NCBI RefSeq assembly: GCF_002573715.1
Contig: NZ_PDHM01000028.1
Location: 476,321-540,320 of the forward strand
Origin: Paenibacillus sp. EZ-K15
Lineage (GTDB): Bacteria > Bacillota > Bacilli > Paenibacillales > Paenibacillaceae
Length of the DNA: 64,000 bases
Direction of reading: 5' to 3'
The position numbers and the translations under genes are program-made. The notes under the pieces are model-generated. The model made no database searches and was not told the DNA's origin. It saw only the letters and a program-made list of their open reading frames with translations. This document shows, in pieces, positions 26,373 through 34,375 of the stretch (positions are counted from its first letter, which is position 1; each line of letters begins with the position of its first letter).

Positions 26373-27047
26373 CTACAGATTCTTTACCCAAGCGAGTTTT
26401 AAATCCATCTCTTCAATGCACTGCTGGTGATCATGCGTATCGTCAGCCACTAACGGCGTCACCGGATACATTCGCATCTGTCCACGGTAAGTATGCAGCA
26501 GCGGATGCACAGCATGTCTTCCTTGGATTTCCGGATCCAACCACTTTGCCATGTTTTCCTCTGATAAAATCGCCGGCATTCGTGTTTCGAACTCTCGAAT
26601 CGCTTCATTGGCCTCTGTCATTAGAACCGTACATGTTCTCATTTCATTTCCCCTGGCATCTCGCCATGTCTCGTATAGTCCGGCCATGCCGAATATTTCA
26701 TGATCTCCGATAATGGTCCGTACCGCATAACTCCGTTTGCCAACCGTTCTCCAGTAATATAAACCGTTACAAGGGATCACACAGCGTCTTGTGTCAATCG
26801 CTTTACGGTAAGTGGGATTTTGATCAACCGTTGTAATATCCGCATTGACCGCATCTTTACCCCAATAGGGCACTAGCCCCCATCGATACTCATCGAGCAC
26901 TCGCTCTCCCTGTTCCTGTACAATGACCGGCATGGTTTGGGTGGGGCTAATGTTGTACCGGCTCTTGTAGTAATACATTACCCGATTGATGCCAAAGCGT
27001 TGATTCACTTCATCGATCCCTGCGGACAGCGAGAATCGTCTGCACAT
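26373..27047 (-). CDS. SRAP (YedK/HMCES-like) family protein with altered active site
   Basis: A 224-residue member of the SOS-response-associated peptidase family, which crosslinks to abasic sites in single-stranded DNA through Cys2. C2 is present, but the usual MCGRF reads MCRRF. The fold motifs YRWGLVPYW, VNAD (N68), RRCVIPCNGLYYW and RMPAIL are clear. However, the active-site Glu of the G-F-Y-E-W motif is Y98, and the His of H-x-R-M-P is E154. C2 and N68 are kept, so crosslinking may persist while Glu/His-dependent steps are altered. AAAGGAGGT precedes the ATG. It is a single gene with its own terminator; no SOS box is evident. Confidence 0.85.
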   Translation of the reverse strand: MCRRFSLSAGIDEVNQRFGINRVMYYYKSRYNISPTQTMPVIVQEQGERVLDEYRWGLVPYWGKDAVNADITTVDQNPTYRKAIDTRRCVIPCNGLYYWRTVGKRSYAVRTIIGDHEIFGMAGLYETWRDARGNEMRTCTVLMTEANEAIREFETRMPAILSEENMAKWLDPEIQGRHAVHPLLHTYRGQMRMYPVTPLVADDTHDHQQCIEEMDLKLAWVKNL

Positions 27048-27817
27048 ACAACTACCTCCTTTTTCCTTTATCGTTTGGATAATGGAGGCGGAATATGCAT
27101 AATAAGACTAACAACATGGAGCTTCCACTACTTGTTCGCTTGTATCCCTGGAGTGGACATCATATAATTGAAAGGTTTCTGCAAGTTTTATGTAATCACA
27201 TTATTAAATTTTCTTTAGCGCTCTGTCGTACCAATGTTCTGGTATCATGTTTATATACGATAGACATCATCTTCGACCATGTAAGCATCAAATTTGCCTA
27301 CAACCTTTTCTTTTATTGAGCCAACATTTCGATTGTACTTTATTTTCAAAGTGATGATCTTCCCAGCTTTCATTTGATGAGCGGATACATACCTATATAT
27401 AATAGAAGGAATTTTTTCAGATTGCTTTTTTTCGCCTTCATAATCGTATTTTTATTTCTTACAAGAGTACTCCATTATCTTATAAATTGTATTGCTTACA
27501 ATAGACAATGTCCGTTTAAAGCAGACATGGTTTCAGGGCTTTAAAACTGGAAAGCTTTACACTAGGCTTGTGTTTGTCGGTAGCTGCTTTCCCTTCTTAG
27601 TGTACACTCTGGGGAGACACGGTTCTTCCGTGGAGACATTATATATCCCAACATCTGGATACCTCGATTCCTCCCAAAATCAATAATTTCCGCATCAAGA
27701 GTGCTGAGCTTTCATACCTCTGAGGTAAGCTTGGATTGTTACTTGTAAGACTCTCGTCTCTAACTACTCTCATCACATCCCTCCCCGAAACCAGCCTGTA
27801 CTCTTCCATAATAAAAA
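27048..27817. other. Non-coding, AT-rich gap
   Basis: About 770 bases without a credible gene. Short open frames here have no ribosome-binding site and no recognisable product. I see no tRNA, riboswitch or strong repeat. It may be decayed sequence. Confidence 0.5.
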
Positions 27818-27850
27818 AGCGGTCCAGCCTATAAGTTAGGCTGGACCGCT
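27818..27850 (-). terminator. Terminator of the rpsF-ssb-rpsR operon
   Basis: AGCGGTCCAGCCTA (27818-27831) pairs perfectly with TAGGCTGGACCGCT (27837-27850); on the minus strand TTTTTTATT follows. It lies 14 bases past rpsR. Confidence 0.95.
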
Positions 27851-27863
27851 CTGACACAAGTGA

Positions 27864-28136
27864 TTACTCAGTTGTGTAAGGAAGCAATGCGATTTGACGG
27901 GAGCGTTTGATCGCAATCGTCAGGGCACGCTGATATTTAGCGCTAGTACCTGTTACACGACGAGGCAAGATTTTTCCGCGCTCGCTGATGAATTTCTTGA
28001 GCAGGTCTGTATCTTTATAGTCAATGTGAGTAATTTTGTTCACAGTGAAGAAACATACTTTACGACGCTTGTTGCGGCCGCCACGGCGTGCCGGTCTTTT
28101 GTCGTTGTCTCCGCCTTCTCTTTGTTTAAAAGCCAT
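27864..28136 (-). CDS. rpsR: 30S ribosomal protein S18
   Basis: A 90-residue S18. The basic N-terminus (RPARRGGRNKRRKVCFF) and the core (DYKDTDLLKKFISERGKILPRRVTGTSAKYQRALTIAIKRSRQIALLPY) are typical. It pairs with S6 on the platform of the small subunit. It is the last gene of the rpsF-ssb-rpsR operon, 21 bases after ssb. Confidence 0.98.
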   Translation of the reverse strand: MAFKQREGGDNDKRPARRGGRNKRRKVCFFTVNKITHIDYKDTDLLKKFISERGKILPRRVTGTSAKYQRALTIAIKRSRQIALLPYTTE

Positions 28137-28157
28137 GTGTTGTCAGTCCTTTCCGTA

Positions 28158-28652
28158 TTAAAATGGCAAATCATCATCCGAAATATCGATCGGTTTTCCT
28201 TCATCGGAAAAAGGATCCTGATTGTTGTTTCGCGAGTTGTTATTGTTCCCGCGGTTTCCGCCACTGCTATTGCTGTTGCTTCCTCCGCTAAACGATGATT
28301 CCTCACGATTTCCTCCGCCACCGCTTGTTTCACGGTTTGACTCCAAGAAGCGAACATTATCGGCAATGACTTCGGTGACGTATACACGCTTACCTTCGTT
28401 ATTCTCGTAATTCCGCACTTGAATGCGCCCTTCTACAGCCGTCAGACGGCCTTTACGCAGATAGTTTGCACAAGTCTCCGCAAGCTGTCTCCAAGTCACG
28501 ACCGGAATGAAATCCGCTTCGCGCTCCCCGCCTTGTCCAGTAAACGGACGATCGACAGCAAGTGTAAATTGCGTTACAGCAACACCTGAAGGAGTATATC
28601 GCAGCTCGGGATCCTTAGTCAGTCGGCCAATCAAAATGACACGGTTCAACAA
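28158..28652 (-). CDS. ssb: Single-stranded DNA-binding protein SSB
   Basis: A 164-residue SSB. The OB fold (about 1-105) begins MLNRVILIGRLTKDPELRYTPSG; a Gly/Ser/Asn-rich linker follows, and the C-terminal acidic tip DISDDDLPF recruits repair and replication proteins. It lies between rpsF and rpsR, the conserved Firmicutes order. Confidence 0.97.
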   Translation of the reverse strand: MLNRVILIGRLTKDPELRYTPSGVAVTQFTLAVDRPFTGQGGEREADFIPVVTWRQLAETCANYLRKGRLTAVEGRIQVRNYENNEGKRVYVTEVIADNVRFLESNRETSGGGGNREESSFSGGSNSNSSGGNRGNNNNSRNNNQDPFSDEGKPIDISDDDLPF

Positions 28653-28700
28653 TCCAATCCCCTCCTTAGAACGAAATCAATTACAAAGTTTTTTTACGTA

Positions 28701-28985
28701 TTAAGCAACGTCGTTCGTGATGAGATAACGAATAACTTCGTCAGAAATCTTCATGAGACGCTCAAGTTCAGCTACAACTTCAGGTGTTGCGTTGAAGTTT
28801 ACCAGAACGAATACGCCATCACGGAATTTCTTGATCTCATACGCAAGACGGCGTTTACCCATTACGTCATGCTTTGTAATTTCTCCGCCGTTGGAGATGA
28901 TGCCTTGGAATTTATCGACTGCAGCTTGAACAGCTTCTTGTTCAATGTCAGGACGAATAATGTACATCACTTCATATTTGCGCAT
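28701..28985 (-). CDS. rpsF: 30S ribosomal protein S6
   Basis: A 94-residue S6 (MRKYEVMYIIRPDIEQ). The start at 28985 follows AAGGAGGT; the longer open frame upstream overlaps the leader and promoter and is not used. It binds S18. First gene of the operon, preceded by a structured leader whose stem can cover its Shine-Dalgarno, which suggests feedback control. Confidence 0.97.
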   Translation of the reverse strand: MRKYEVMYIIRPDIEQEAVQAAVDKFQGIISNGGEITKHDVMGKRRLAYEIKKFRDGVFVLVNFNATPEVVAELERLMKISDEVIRYLITNDVA

Positions 28986-29054
28986 ATGTTTCACCTCCTT
29001 ATGGACTTCGGCCCTCAATCTCTGTTGAGAGCAAGGAGCGAGTCTAACTCGCAC
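28986..29054 (-). promoter_or_regulatory. Structured rpsF leader, candidate S6:S18 autoregulatory element
   Basis: In the mRNA, CTCCTT (from 29033-29038) can pair with AAGGAG, the rpsF Shine-Dalgarno (28995-29000). Inside that stem, CTCTCAA can pair with TTGAGGG, and a small hairpin places CCGAAG in its loop. Upstream, GCGAGT-TAG-ACTCGC is a perfect hairpin. An S6:S18 complex is known to bind a CCG-containing leader in many bacteria; the match here is by eye. Confidence 0.5.
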
Positions 29055-29060
29055 CATAAT

Positions 29061-29089
29061 ACTATATCAGAACGGGTGATCGGATGCAA
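29061..29089 (-). promoter_or_regulatory. Promoter of the rpsF operon
   Basis: Minus strand: TTGCAT (29084-29089), 17 bases, TATAGT (29061-29066), with TG one base before the -10. Transcription would start near 29054. Confidence 0.7.
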
Positions 29090-29223
29090 GTTTCTTTTCG
29101 ATGCTCAATATGCTCTCTTCCCTTTATTACCGCGCTTTTCTCACTTTCCCTGCGATGATTTAGAGCCCAATGGCGCATGATAATACATGCAGTCCATCCA
29201 TCATAATGAGGAGGAATTCCACA

Positions 29224-29418
29224 ATGGGAGAACAGTCCGAATTTCGTGCAGGTGACAAAGCCCCAAACAACGGCATTTATATGGAAGTGGGCGTCAGAGA
29301 CCATATCATGGGGATCGAAAACCCTCGTCAAATCCAAATGAACAAGGGTGATACGTTTCCTGAAACCCAAAATGACGATCGTGTATGGTTAAACAAGCGC
29401 AGAGTGCAGCCTAAGTAA
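29224..29418 (+). CDS. yjzC: YjzC-like small protein
   Basis: A 64-residue protein matching the YjzC family (GEQSEFRAGDKAPNNGIYMEVG ... GDTFPETQNDDRVW). GAGGAGG lies 10 bases before this ATG; a longer frame upstream has no such site. Function unknown; related small proteins are found in spore-forming Bacillales. It points away from rpsF and stands alone. Confidence 0.8.
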   Translation: MGEQSEFRAGDKAPNNGIYMEVGVRDHIMGIENPRQIQMNKGDTFPETQNDDRVWLNKRRVQPK

Positions 29419-29737
29419 CTACCTGAAGTGATCGCCCCGAGAGTTTTTTACATTATGCCTACCTCATCCTTTGCGCACGGTACGAAGTCAGGGCATGGCC
29501 TGAATCACTGTTGACCAAGCCATGCATTCTAAACATTTAATATTGGAATTTTTATCCGGTGAAATTAGTGTGTATACAAAGACACCTTTATGCGCACATT
29601 ATTATCAGGCGGTGCATGAGAGAGGTGTGGTTCCGTTGAACGTTGCAGCAGAACGACGCATGAGGTTTCTGATCGTCACACGGATTGCAAGCTGAGGAAA
29701 TGAGCCGAATGCTTGACCGCTTGGACAAGTGAAGCTA

Positions 29738-29766
29738 TTGACAAGGTTCGCAGAAGTGCTGATAAA
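29738..29766 (+). promoter_or_regulatory. Possible promoter with no gene behind it
   Basis: TTGACA (29738-29743), 17 bases, GATAAA (29761-29766, four of six matches). The only thing downstream is a perfect terminator at 29802-29827, so any transcript would be about 50 bases. The stretch 29419-29737 has no convincing gene; a 57-codon open frame at 29522-29695 lacks a ribosome-binding site. Confidence 0.3.
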
Positions 29767-29801
29767 ATGATTCCAATTCACAAGCACCGCCTACCCAGAA
29801 G

Positions 29802-29827
29802 GAAGGGCCCAATCGGGCCCTTCTTTT
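29802..29827 (+). terminator. Rho-independent terminator
   Basis: GAAGGGCCC (29802-29810) pairs perfectly with GGGCCCTTC (29815-29823) around AATC, followed by five T. It reads on the plus strand. Confidence 0.85.
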
Positions 29828-29871
29828 TCGTGCAAATGCTCGAGACCAAAAACTCAAGTTTGTTCCAACGA

Positions 29872-29909
29872 AAAACACCCTCTGCAGGTCGTCTGCATGA
29901 GGGTGTTTT
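29872..29909 (-). terminator. Terminator of the tRNA-Ser transcript (bidirectional)
   Basis: AAAACACCCTC-TGCAG and CTGCA-T-GAGGGTGTTTT form a long stem with one bulged base. It has T-runs on both strands; on the minus strand it lies 85 bases past the tRNA. Confidence 0.8.
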
Positions 29910-29993
29910 ATTCAAAGGCGCTTTACAGCTTAACGCCTAACTTATGTATCAACATCGTTTATAACCATAACAGCGGAACTTTTAAACGATTGG

Positions 29994-30084
29994 TGGCGGA
30001 AAGGGTGGGATTCGAACCCACGCACGCCTTGCGACGCCTAGCTGATTTCGAGTCAGCCCCCTTGGGCCTCTTGGGTACCTTTCC
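29994..30084 (-). tRNA. tRNA-Ser (anticodon CGA)
   Basis: A 91-base tRNA with an encoded CCA end. The acceptor stem is GGAAAGG/CCTTTCC with discriminator G. The anticodon arm is CTGA-CTCGAAA-TCAG, so the anticodon is CGA, reading UCG. The long variable arm (TAGGCGTCGCAAGGCG region) is typical of serine tRNAs. The T-loop reads GGGTTCGAATCCC. Confidence 0.96.
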
Positions 30085-30156
30085 ACAGCAAGATTGATTA
30101 TATCATGGAAACATTATCTGGTCAATAGCTTGTCTTAACGCTTCGGGGAGGAGATA

Positions 30157-30378
30157 TTACGGTGTATCTCCTGCCCCTTCCGTCTCTTGAGCCGAACGCA
30201 AAACCTTCTTCATATTCTTCTCAAACTTTAAACGGGGGATCAACACACTATGCTGACATTTGGTACATTTGATCCGAATATCCATCCCCATGCGAATAAT
30301 CTCCATCTCATTATTCCCACAAGGATGCGGCTTCTTCATCTGAACGATATCCCCTAACTGAAATACCTTGCGCTCCAT
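30157..30378 (-). CDS. DUF951 protein (YyzM-like)
   Basis: A 73-residue protein. DUF951 features are clear: a short beta-rich start (VFQLGDIVQMKKPHPCGNNEMEIIRMGMDIRIKCTKC), with three cysteines in C-G-N and C-T-K-C that could bind zinc, then a basic tail. Known in many Firmicutes next to MscS and the parAB region; its function is unproven. GGGAG precedes the ATG. Confidence 0.88.
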   Translation of the reverse strand: MERKVFQLGDIVQMKKPHPCGNNEMEIIRMGMDIRIKCTKCQHSVLIPRLKFEKNMKKVLRSAQETEGAGDTP

Positions 30379-30445
30379 GGCTACCGCTCCCTTTTACTTC
30401 TATCACTTCTTCTATCTATTATATATCATTGGATAACCGATTAGA

Positions 30446-31342
30446 TCAACCCTGCACGCGTTCTTGTCCCAAATCCCGTGCTTCAATTGCCTGTTTGATA
30501 TCCGTAAAAATTTGACGCTCCACATCTTCCCTTGCATTCGGATTGCATTCCGCCACAATACGAACAACATATTCGGAAGTATTCAATGACTGGATTCCTA
30601 ATACATCCGGTATCCGCTGCACCTCTGGGCGACGGTCCATGATTCCCGTAAGGGCCGCTTGAATCAGTGTAATCGTGTCCTTCACCTGCTGGTCGTTCTT
30701 TACCGGTAGATCTACAATGGCTAATGAGTTGGAAAGGGAGTAGTTCGTGACGCTGGTAATCATCCCGTTCGGAATAATATAGGTCTCCCCATTCAATCCC
30801 TTTACACGCGAGGTGCGAAGCCCGATCATTTCGACAGTTCCCCGGTACTCACCACTCTTGATTACGTCACCTACTGCAAACTGATCCTCGAATATAATGA
30901 AGAATCCGGTAATAACGTCCTTCACTAAACTCTGTGCACCAAAACCTATAGCAAGGCCAAGGACTCCGGCACCAGCTAACAGCGGTCCTAACTTGAAGTT
31001 GAACTCTGAGAGAATGATCAAAATCATAACAAAGTTGCATACGACGGAGGTTACATTTTTTAGCAATTCCCCTACCGTGACAAACCGTCTTGAGTTCACT
31101 TGAATTCGGCTCTTCTCCTGCCTAAGGAGAAACTGATCAATCATTTTATACACAACCCGTATCACAAGACGTGTCAGTATAAAAATGATGATAACCCGAA
31201 TGCCGGATGACAGGATATGCATCCACATCTCTTCATTCGTTAACCATCCCCAGACTTTATCTTTCAAGCCTTCAGCCTCCTTAGCCAATCCCTCTAAATC
31301 TACATCATCTGCATCCCCTGATAAGTAACCAAAGCCCCTCAT
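30446..31342 (-). CDS. MscS-family small-conductance mechanosensitive channel
   Basis: A 298-residue channel. Three membrane helices are predicted (about 40-62, 90-112, 115-140). The last carries the Gly/Ala pore pattern (GAGVLGLAIGFGAQSLVKDVITGFFIIFEDQFAVGD), followed by the cytoplasmic beta and C-terminal domains (EMIGLRTSRVKGLNGETYIIPNG). It releases solutes on osmotic downshock. GGGGAGG precedes the ATG. It is downstream of a DUF3343 gene by 15 bases, so the two are probably co-transcribed with DUF951. Confidence 0.93.
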   Translation of the reverse strand: MRGFGYLSGDADDVDLEGLAKEAEGLKDKVWGWLTNEEMWMHILSSGIRVIIIFILTRLVIRVVYKMIDQFLLRQEKSRIQVNSRRFVTVGELLKNVTSVVCNFVMILIILSEFNFKLGPLLAGAGVLGLAIGFGAQSLVKDVITGFFIIFEDQFAVGDVIKSGEYRGTVEMIGLRTSRVKGLNGETYIIPNGMITSVTNYSLSNSLAIVDLPVKNDQQVKDTITLIQAALTGIMDRRPEVQRIPDVLGIQSLNTSEYVVRIVAECNPNAREDVERQIFTDIKQAIEARDLGQERVQG

Positions 31343-31357
31343 CCTGATGTCCTCCCC

Positions 31358-31612
31358 TTACTCTTCGATGTTGATATACCTCTTGTTGTTATCCAGCGCA
31401 AAGATGCCTCGGATCTCCACATGCTCCTGCTGAATGATCTCTTGAACATCTTTTAACGCATCAGGTGGGAATTGAATCGATAATGCACAGCCTGCTGTAA
31501 TCTCTTTTGGTGTAGGAAAAAGATCAATTTCGATATCCGCGTACTCCAACAGCATTTCCGCACGCAGTGCCTGCTGGGTGGAATCGAATGCGATCAACAT
31601 CGCGCCTTCCAC
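31358..31612 (-). CDS. DUF3343 protein
   Basis: A short protein of about 84 residues with the DUF3343 pattern (MLIAFDSTQQALRAEMLLEYADIEIDLFPTPKEITAGCALSIQF). The start is uncertain: I use a GTG at 31612, spaced from GGAGGGG; an ATG at 31600 or a TTG at 31675 are alternatives. Function unknown; the family has a conserved Cys in the CGLSI-like motif, here ITAGCALSI. It leads the MscS gene. Confidence 0.75.
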   Translation of the reverse strand: MEGAMLIAFDSTQQALRAEMLLEYADIEIDLFPTPKEITAGCALSIQFPPDALKDVQEIIQQEHVEIRGIFALDNNKRYINIEE

Positions 31613-31872
31613 TGCCCCGTCCCCCTCCATCATACCTATCATTTCTATGTATGTTCTTCTCTTCATCATTTCCAATGATTAAGAGTTTTATATAAACCTT
31701 TTCATAGATCAACATATTCATATACCTCATGCAGTCCAGGTCATACCCTCTTTCTAAGAGCATCCTTCTGTCTGACATGAATATAAATCACATTTTAAGC
31801 GAATCCCAAAGTATAAAAACAGTCTTTCATCCATATACTGATACTACCAAATGCAGACGAAAGGAAGATTCT

Positions 31873-32478
31873 ATGAACCGTCTATCTAAAATCACGTCTC
31901 GCCCGGAGGCTTCCAGCTTAAAAATACCACACACGGACCCTAATATCCATTCTGCTATTATACATCGCTTGCTCTTCCATCTCTCTGACGCCCGTATTCA
32001 GCATCGTCCGCTTGTCATTGTCTGCATCGGTACCGACCGGTCTACCGGCGACTGCCTGGGGCCGCTTGTCGGCACCTCACTTGCACGCTACAACAGCTCC
32101 ATGTTTCATCTCTACGGTACGCTGGACGAGCCTGTCCACGCCATGAATCTCAAGGATACGCTAACGGCCATATACGAAAAATTCGACAACCCTTTTGTAA
32201 TCGGGATTGATGCTTGTTTAGGGCAGTCATCAAGTGTAGGCTCTATTCAAATATCCGATGGTCCTCTAAAGCCTGGAGCCGGCGTACATAAAGAATTACC
32301 GCCGGTCGGCGATATCCATGTAACAGGTATCGTCAATGTCGGCGGCTTTATGGAATACTTCGTATTGCAGAACACTCGATTAAGCTTGGTCATGCGGTTG
32401 TCTGATATTATTGCAACCTGCCTATTTGCAGGTATCAAAGAGTGGAACCGTTCTACCCTTCTTGCAGCGCAAGAGTGA
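31873..32478 (+). CDS. yyaC: Spore protease-like protein YyaC
   Basis: A 201-residue member of the YyaC family, related in fold to the germination protease GPR. Motifs: VIVCIGTDRSTGDCLGPLVGT (about 52-72), YGTLDEPVHAMNL, VIGIDACLG and NVGGFMEYFVLQNTRL. AAAGGAAG precedes the ATG at 31873. It is a lone plus-strand gene among minus-strand genes next to the parAB region, as in Bacillus. Its last 26 bases overlap the end of the convergent DUF4446 gene. Sporulation role is family knowledge. Confidence 0.9.
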   Translation: MNRLSKITSRPEASSLKIPHTDPNIHSAIIHRLLFHLSDARIQHRPLVIVCIGTDRSTGDCLGPLVGTSLARYNSSMFHLYGTLDEPVHAMNLKDTLTAIYEKFDNPFVIGIDACLGQSSSVGSIQISDGPLKPGAGVHKELPPVGDIHVTGIVNVGGFMEYFVLQNTRLSLVMRLSDIIATCLFAGIKEWNRSTLLAAQE

Positions 32479-32953
32479 CGGCCTCTTTTTCTTCTGGAGA
32501 CAATGGATATTTGGACTGCCCATCCTTCAGCGGTTTAGCGTACACAAAAGAGCTCTCCCGGTTATGCAGACCGGTCAGCACGATCCCTTCCTCTTGTTCA
32601 CTGAGAATAGCCAGGGAGAAGCTCATTTCATTTCCCCGCTCGCCAAACGCATTGTATCGTACGATACCAACTTTGGACTTCATCCCTTTCAAACTGCCGC
32701 TGATCGTATCCAGCATTTTTTGATGATTGGCATGCCCCTCTTCAATTTCATCCATTTGGATTTTCAATTGGACCAACAGTGATTCGATGTCTTCTACCCC
32801 ACTGCCTGCCATCATGGCATCATAACGACGCCTCATTTTACGCAGTTTTGTCCCCTGTACAATTAAAGTTACCCATAAGATCAAGATGATCATGACCATT
32901 CCGACGACAAACCAATGAAGCTGCTCCATGATCAATTCATTTAATTCAGACAT
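32453..32953 (-). CDS. DUF4446 membrane protein
   Basis: A 166-residue protein with one N-terminal helix (about 13-36), a coiled-coil-like region (about 40-85) and a C-terminal domain with the motif KVGIVRYNAFGERGNEMSFSLAIL, typical of DUF4446. Function unknown. The ATG at 32953 follows GGAAGGAA; an upstream in-frame ATG is less well placed. It overlaps the 3' end of yyaC and follows the aminotransferase gene by 38 bases. Confidence 0.85.
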   Translation of the reverse strand: MSELNELIMEQLHWFVVGMVMIILILWVTLIVQGTKLRKMRRRYDAMMAGSGVEDIESLLVQLKIQMDEIEEGHANHQKMLDTISGSLKGMKSKVGIVRYNAFGERGNEMSFSLAILSEQEEGIVLTGLHNRESSFVYAKPLKDGQSKYPLSPEEKEAVTLALQEG

Positions 32954-32991
32954 GCTTTCTTCCTTCCTCTTCTCCATCTTGATCTATTCGA

Positions 32992-34140
32992 TTAACTATG
33001 AATCTCTGCAATTGCTTTTCGCATGAACTCTACCTCGTCACGGCTAGTAGATATCCCCACGCTCGCTCTGATTGCACCCGTCTGTTCCGTGCCTGATGCC
33101 ATATGGGCAAGCGGTGTACAATGATAACCGGCACGCACGGCAATTCCATATTCCCGGTCCAGTCGGAAAGCCAATTCAGACGCACTGTATCGCTCCGACA
33201 CAAAAGCAACAATACCTGTCCTCGCCTGTCCAAGAGCAGGACCTAGTATACGAAGGCCTCCCACCTCTTGTAGACCCTCCATCATATATTGCGTTAACTC
33301 CCATTCATGCCGGTAAATATGCTGCGGTGTCCATTCAAGCACCTTCTTCACACCCGCTTGCAATCCCGCATATCCAATCGTGTTAGGCGTCCCTGCCTCA
33401 TATCGATCCGGACGTACCGTTGGCTGTTCAATAGCCTCCGATTGACTCCCTGTGCCTCCGTGCAGTAATGGTTCCAGATCAATATCAGGCGAGATATATA
33501 GCCCACCTGTCCCCTGCGGCCCCAGAAGCCCTTTATGCCCCGGAAAAGCCAACATGCCTACATGCATCTCCTCCACGTGAACATCCAGCATACCGGCACT
33601 CTGGGCAGCGTCTAGGAGCAGTACGGCCCCTTTCCTCTTCACCAGTTCTCCTATTTCAACGAGAGGAATAATCGAACCAAGAAGATTGGAACTGTGACTA
33701 CATACAACAAGCCTAGTATTAGAACGAAAAGCTCTCTCCATTAGTTGCACATCAAGCTGACCTTCCTCATCGACAGGAACATAGTCCACTTGTATCCCTC
33801 GGGTGCGTTTCAAATACTCTAACGGTCTTCGCACTGAGTTATGTTCAATCATAGTGGCAATCACATGGTCGCCTTCACGCAAATAGCCTTTGATTGCTAA
33901 ATTCAACGCTTCTGTTGTATTCGATGTCAGCGCAATATCATTAGGATTTTTCACCCCAAACAAATCCGCGAGCGTCTTTCGTGTTCCGTAGAGTACACGA
34001 GAAGCTTTCACCGCCATCCGGTGACTCCCACGTCCCGGGTTTGCAGCCTCCTCCTCCATCGCCTTTCTCATCGCCTCGAATACTTCAGGAGGCTTTGGCC
34101 ACGAAGTGGCTGCATGATCCAGATAAACGATCGGGTCCAT
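32992..34140 (-). CDS. Class V aminotransferase, cysteine desulfurase-like
   Basis: A 382-residue PLP enzyme. The PLP-binding Lys is K203 in FPGHKGLLGPQG; the stretch VLLLDAAQSAG holds the PLP-contact Asp. A candidate catalytic Cys is C341 in RAGYHCTPLAH, as in cysteine desulfurase-like proteins of the TIGR01977 type. It may mobilise sulfur from cysteine, but a role in iron-sulfur assembly is not shown by its neighbours (DUF4446, parB). No iscU or sufU is nearby. Confidence 0.88.
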   Translation of the reverse strand: MDPIVYLDHAATSWPKPPEVFEAMRKAMEEEAANPGRGSHRMAVKASRVLYGTRKTLADLFGVKNPNDIALTSNTTEALNLAIKGYLREGDHVIATMIEHNSVRRPLEYLKRTRGIQVDYVPVDEEGQLDVQLMERAFRSNTRLVVCSHSSNLLGSIIPLVEIGELVKRKGAVLLLDAAQSAGMLDVHVEEMHVGMLAFPGHKGLLGPQGTGGLYISPDIDLEPLLHGGTGSQSEAIEQPTVRPDRYEAGTPNTIGYAGLQAGVKKVLEWTPQHIYRHEWELTQYMMEGLQEVGGLRILGPALGQARTGIVAFVSERYSASELAFRLDREYGIAVRAGYHCTPLAHMASGTEQTGAIRASVGISTSRDEVEFMRKAIAEIHS

Positions 34141-34243
34141 GATGTTTCCCCTTCATCTTTACCGTATTGGTGTCTCTTAACAGGATATGTCCAAACATCT
34201 TCAAGTTCCAGCATCAAGGCTATGCCTTCACGTTTAGTTAAAT

Positions 34244-34286
34244 AAAGACATATCTCATTCCCTTACAGGAACGTCGACATGTCTTT
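34244..34286 (-). terminator. Possible terminator of parAB
   Basis: AAAGACAT (34244-34251) pairs with ATGTCTTT (34279-34286), with a further imperfect pairing inside; the minus strand continues ATTTAAC. The loop is long, so confidence is modest. Confidence 0.4.
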
Positions 34287-34375
34287 GGTTTTTAATCGCA
34301 CTCATTTGCTGTTCGACCATTTGTTGTTCAACCCGTCACTCACAATAGTATCTTCTTCAACAAAACCACGTCTCT

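Noticed and set aside
27048..27160. SOS (LexA) box upstream of the SRAP gene
   Set aside because: The nearest CGAAC-containing sequence does not have the opposing half-site.
29522..29695. 57-codon frame between yjzC and the tRNA
   Set aside because: No Shine-Dalgarno; the composition is not convincing. It could be a decayed gene, since a second frame continues it for about 15 codons, but I cannot support it.
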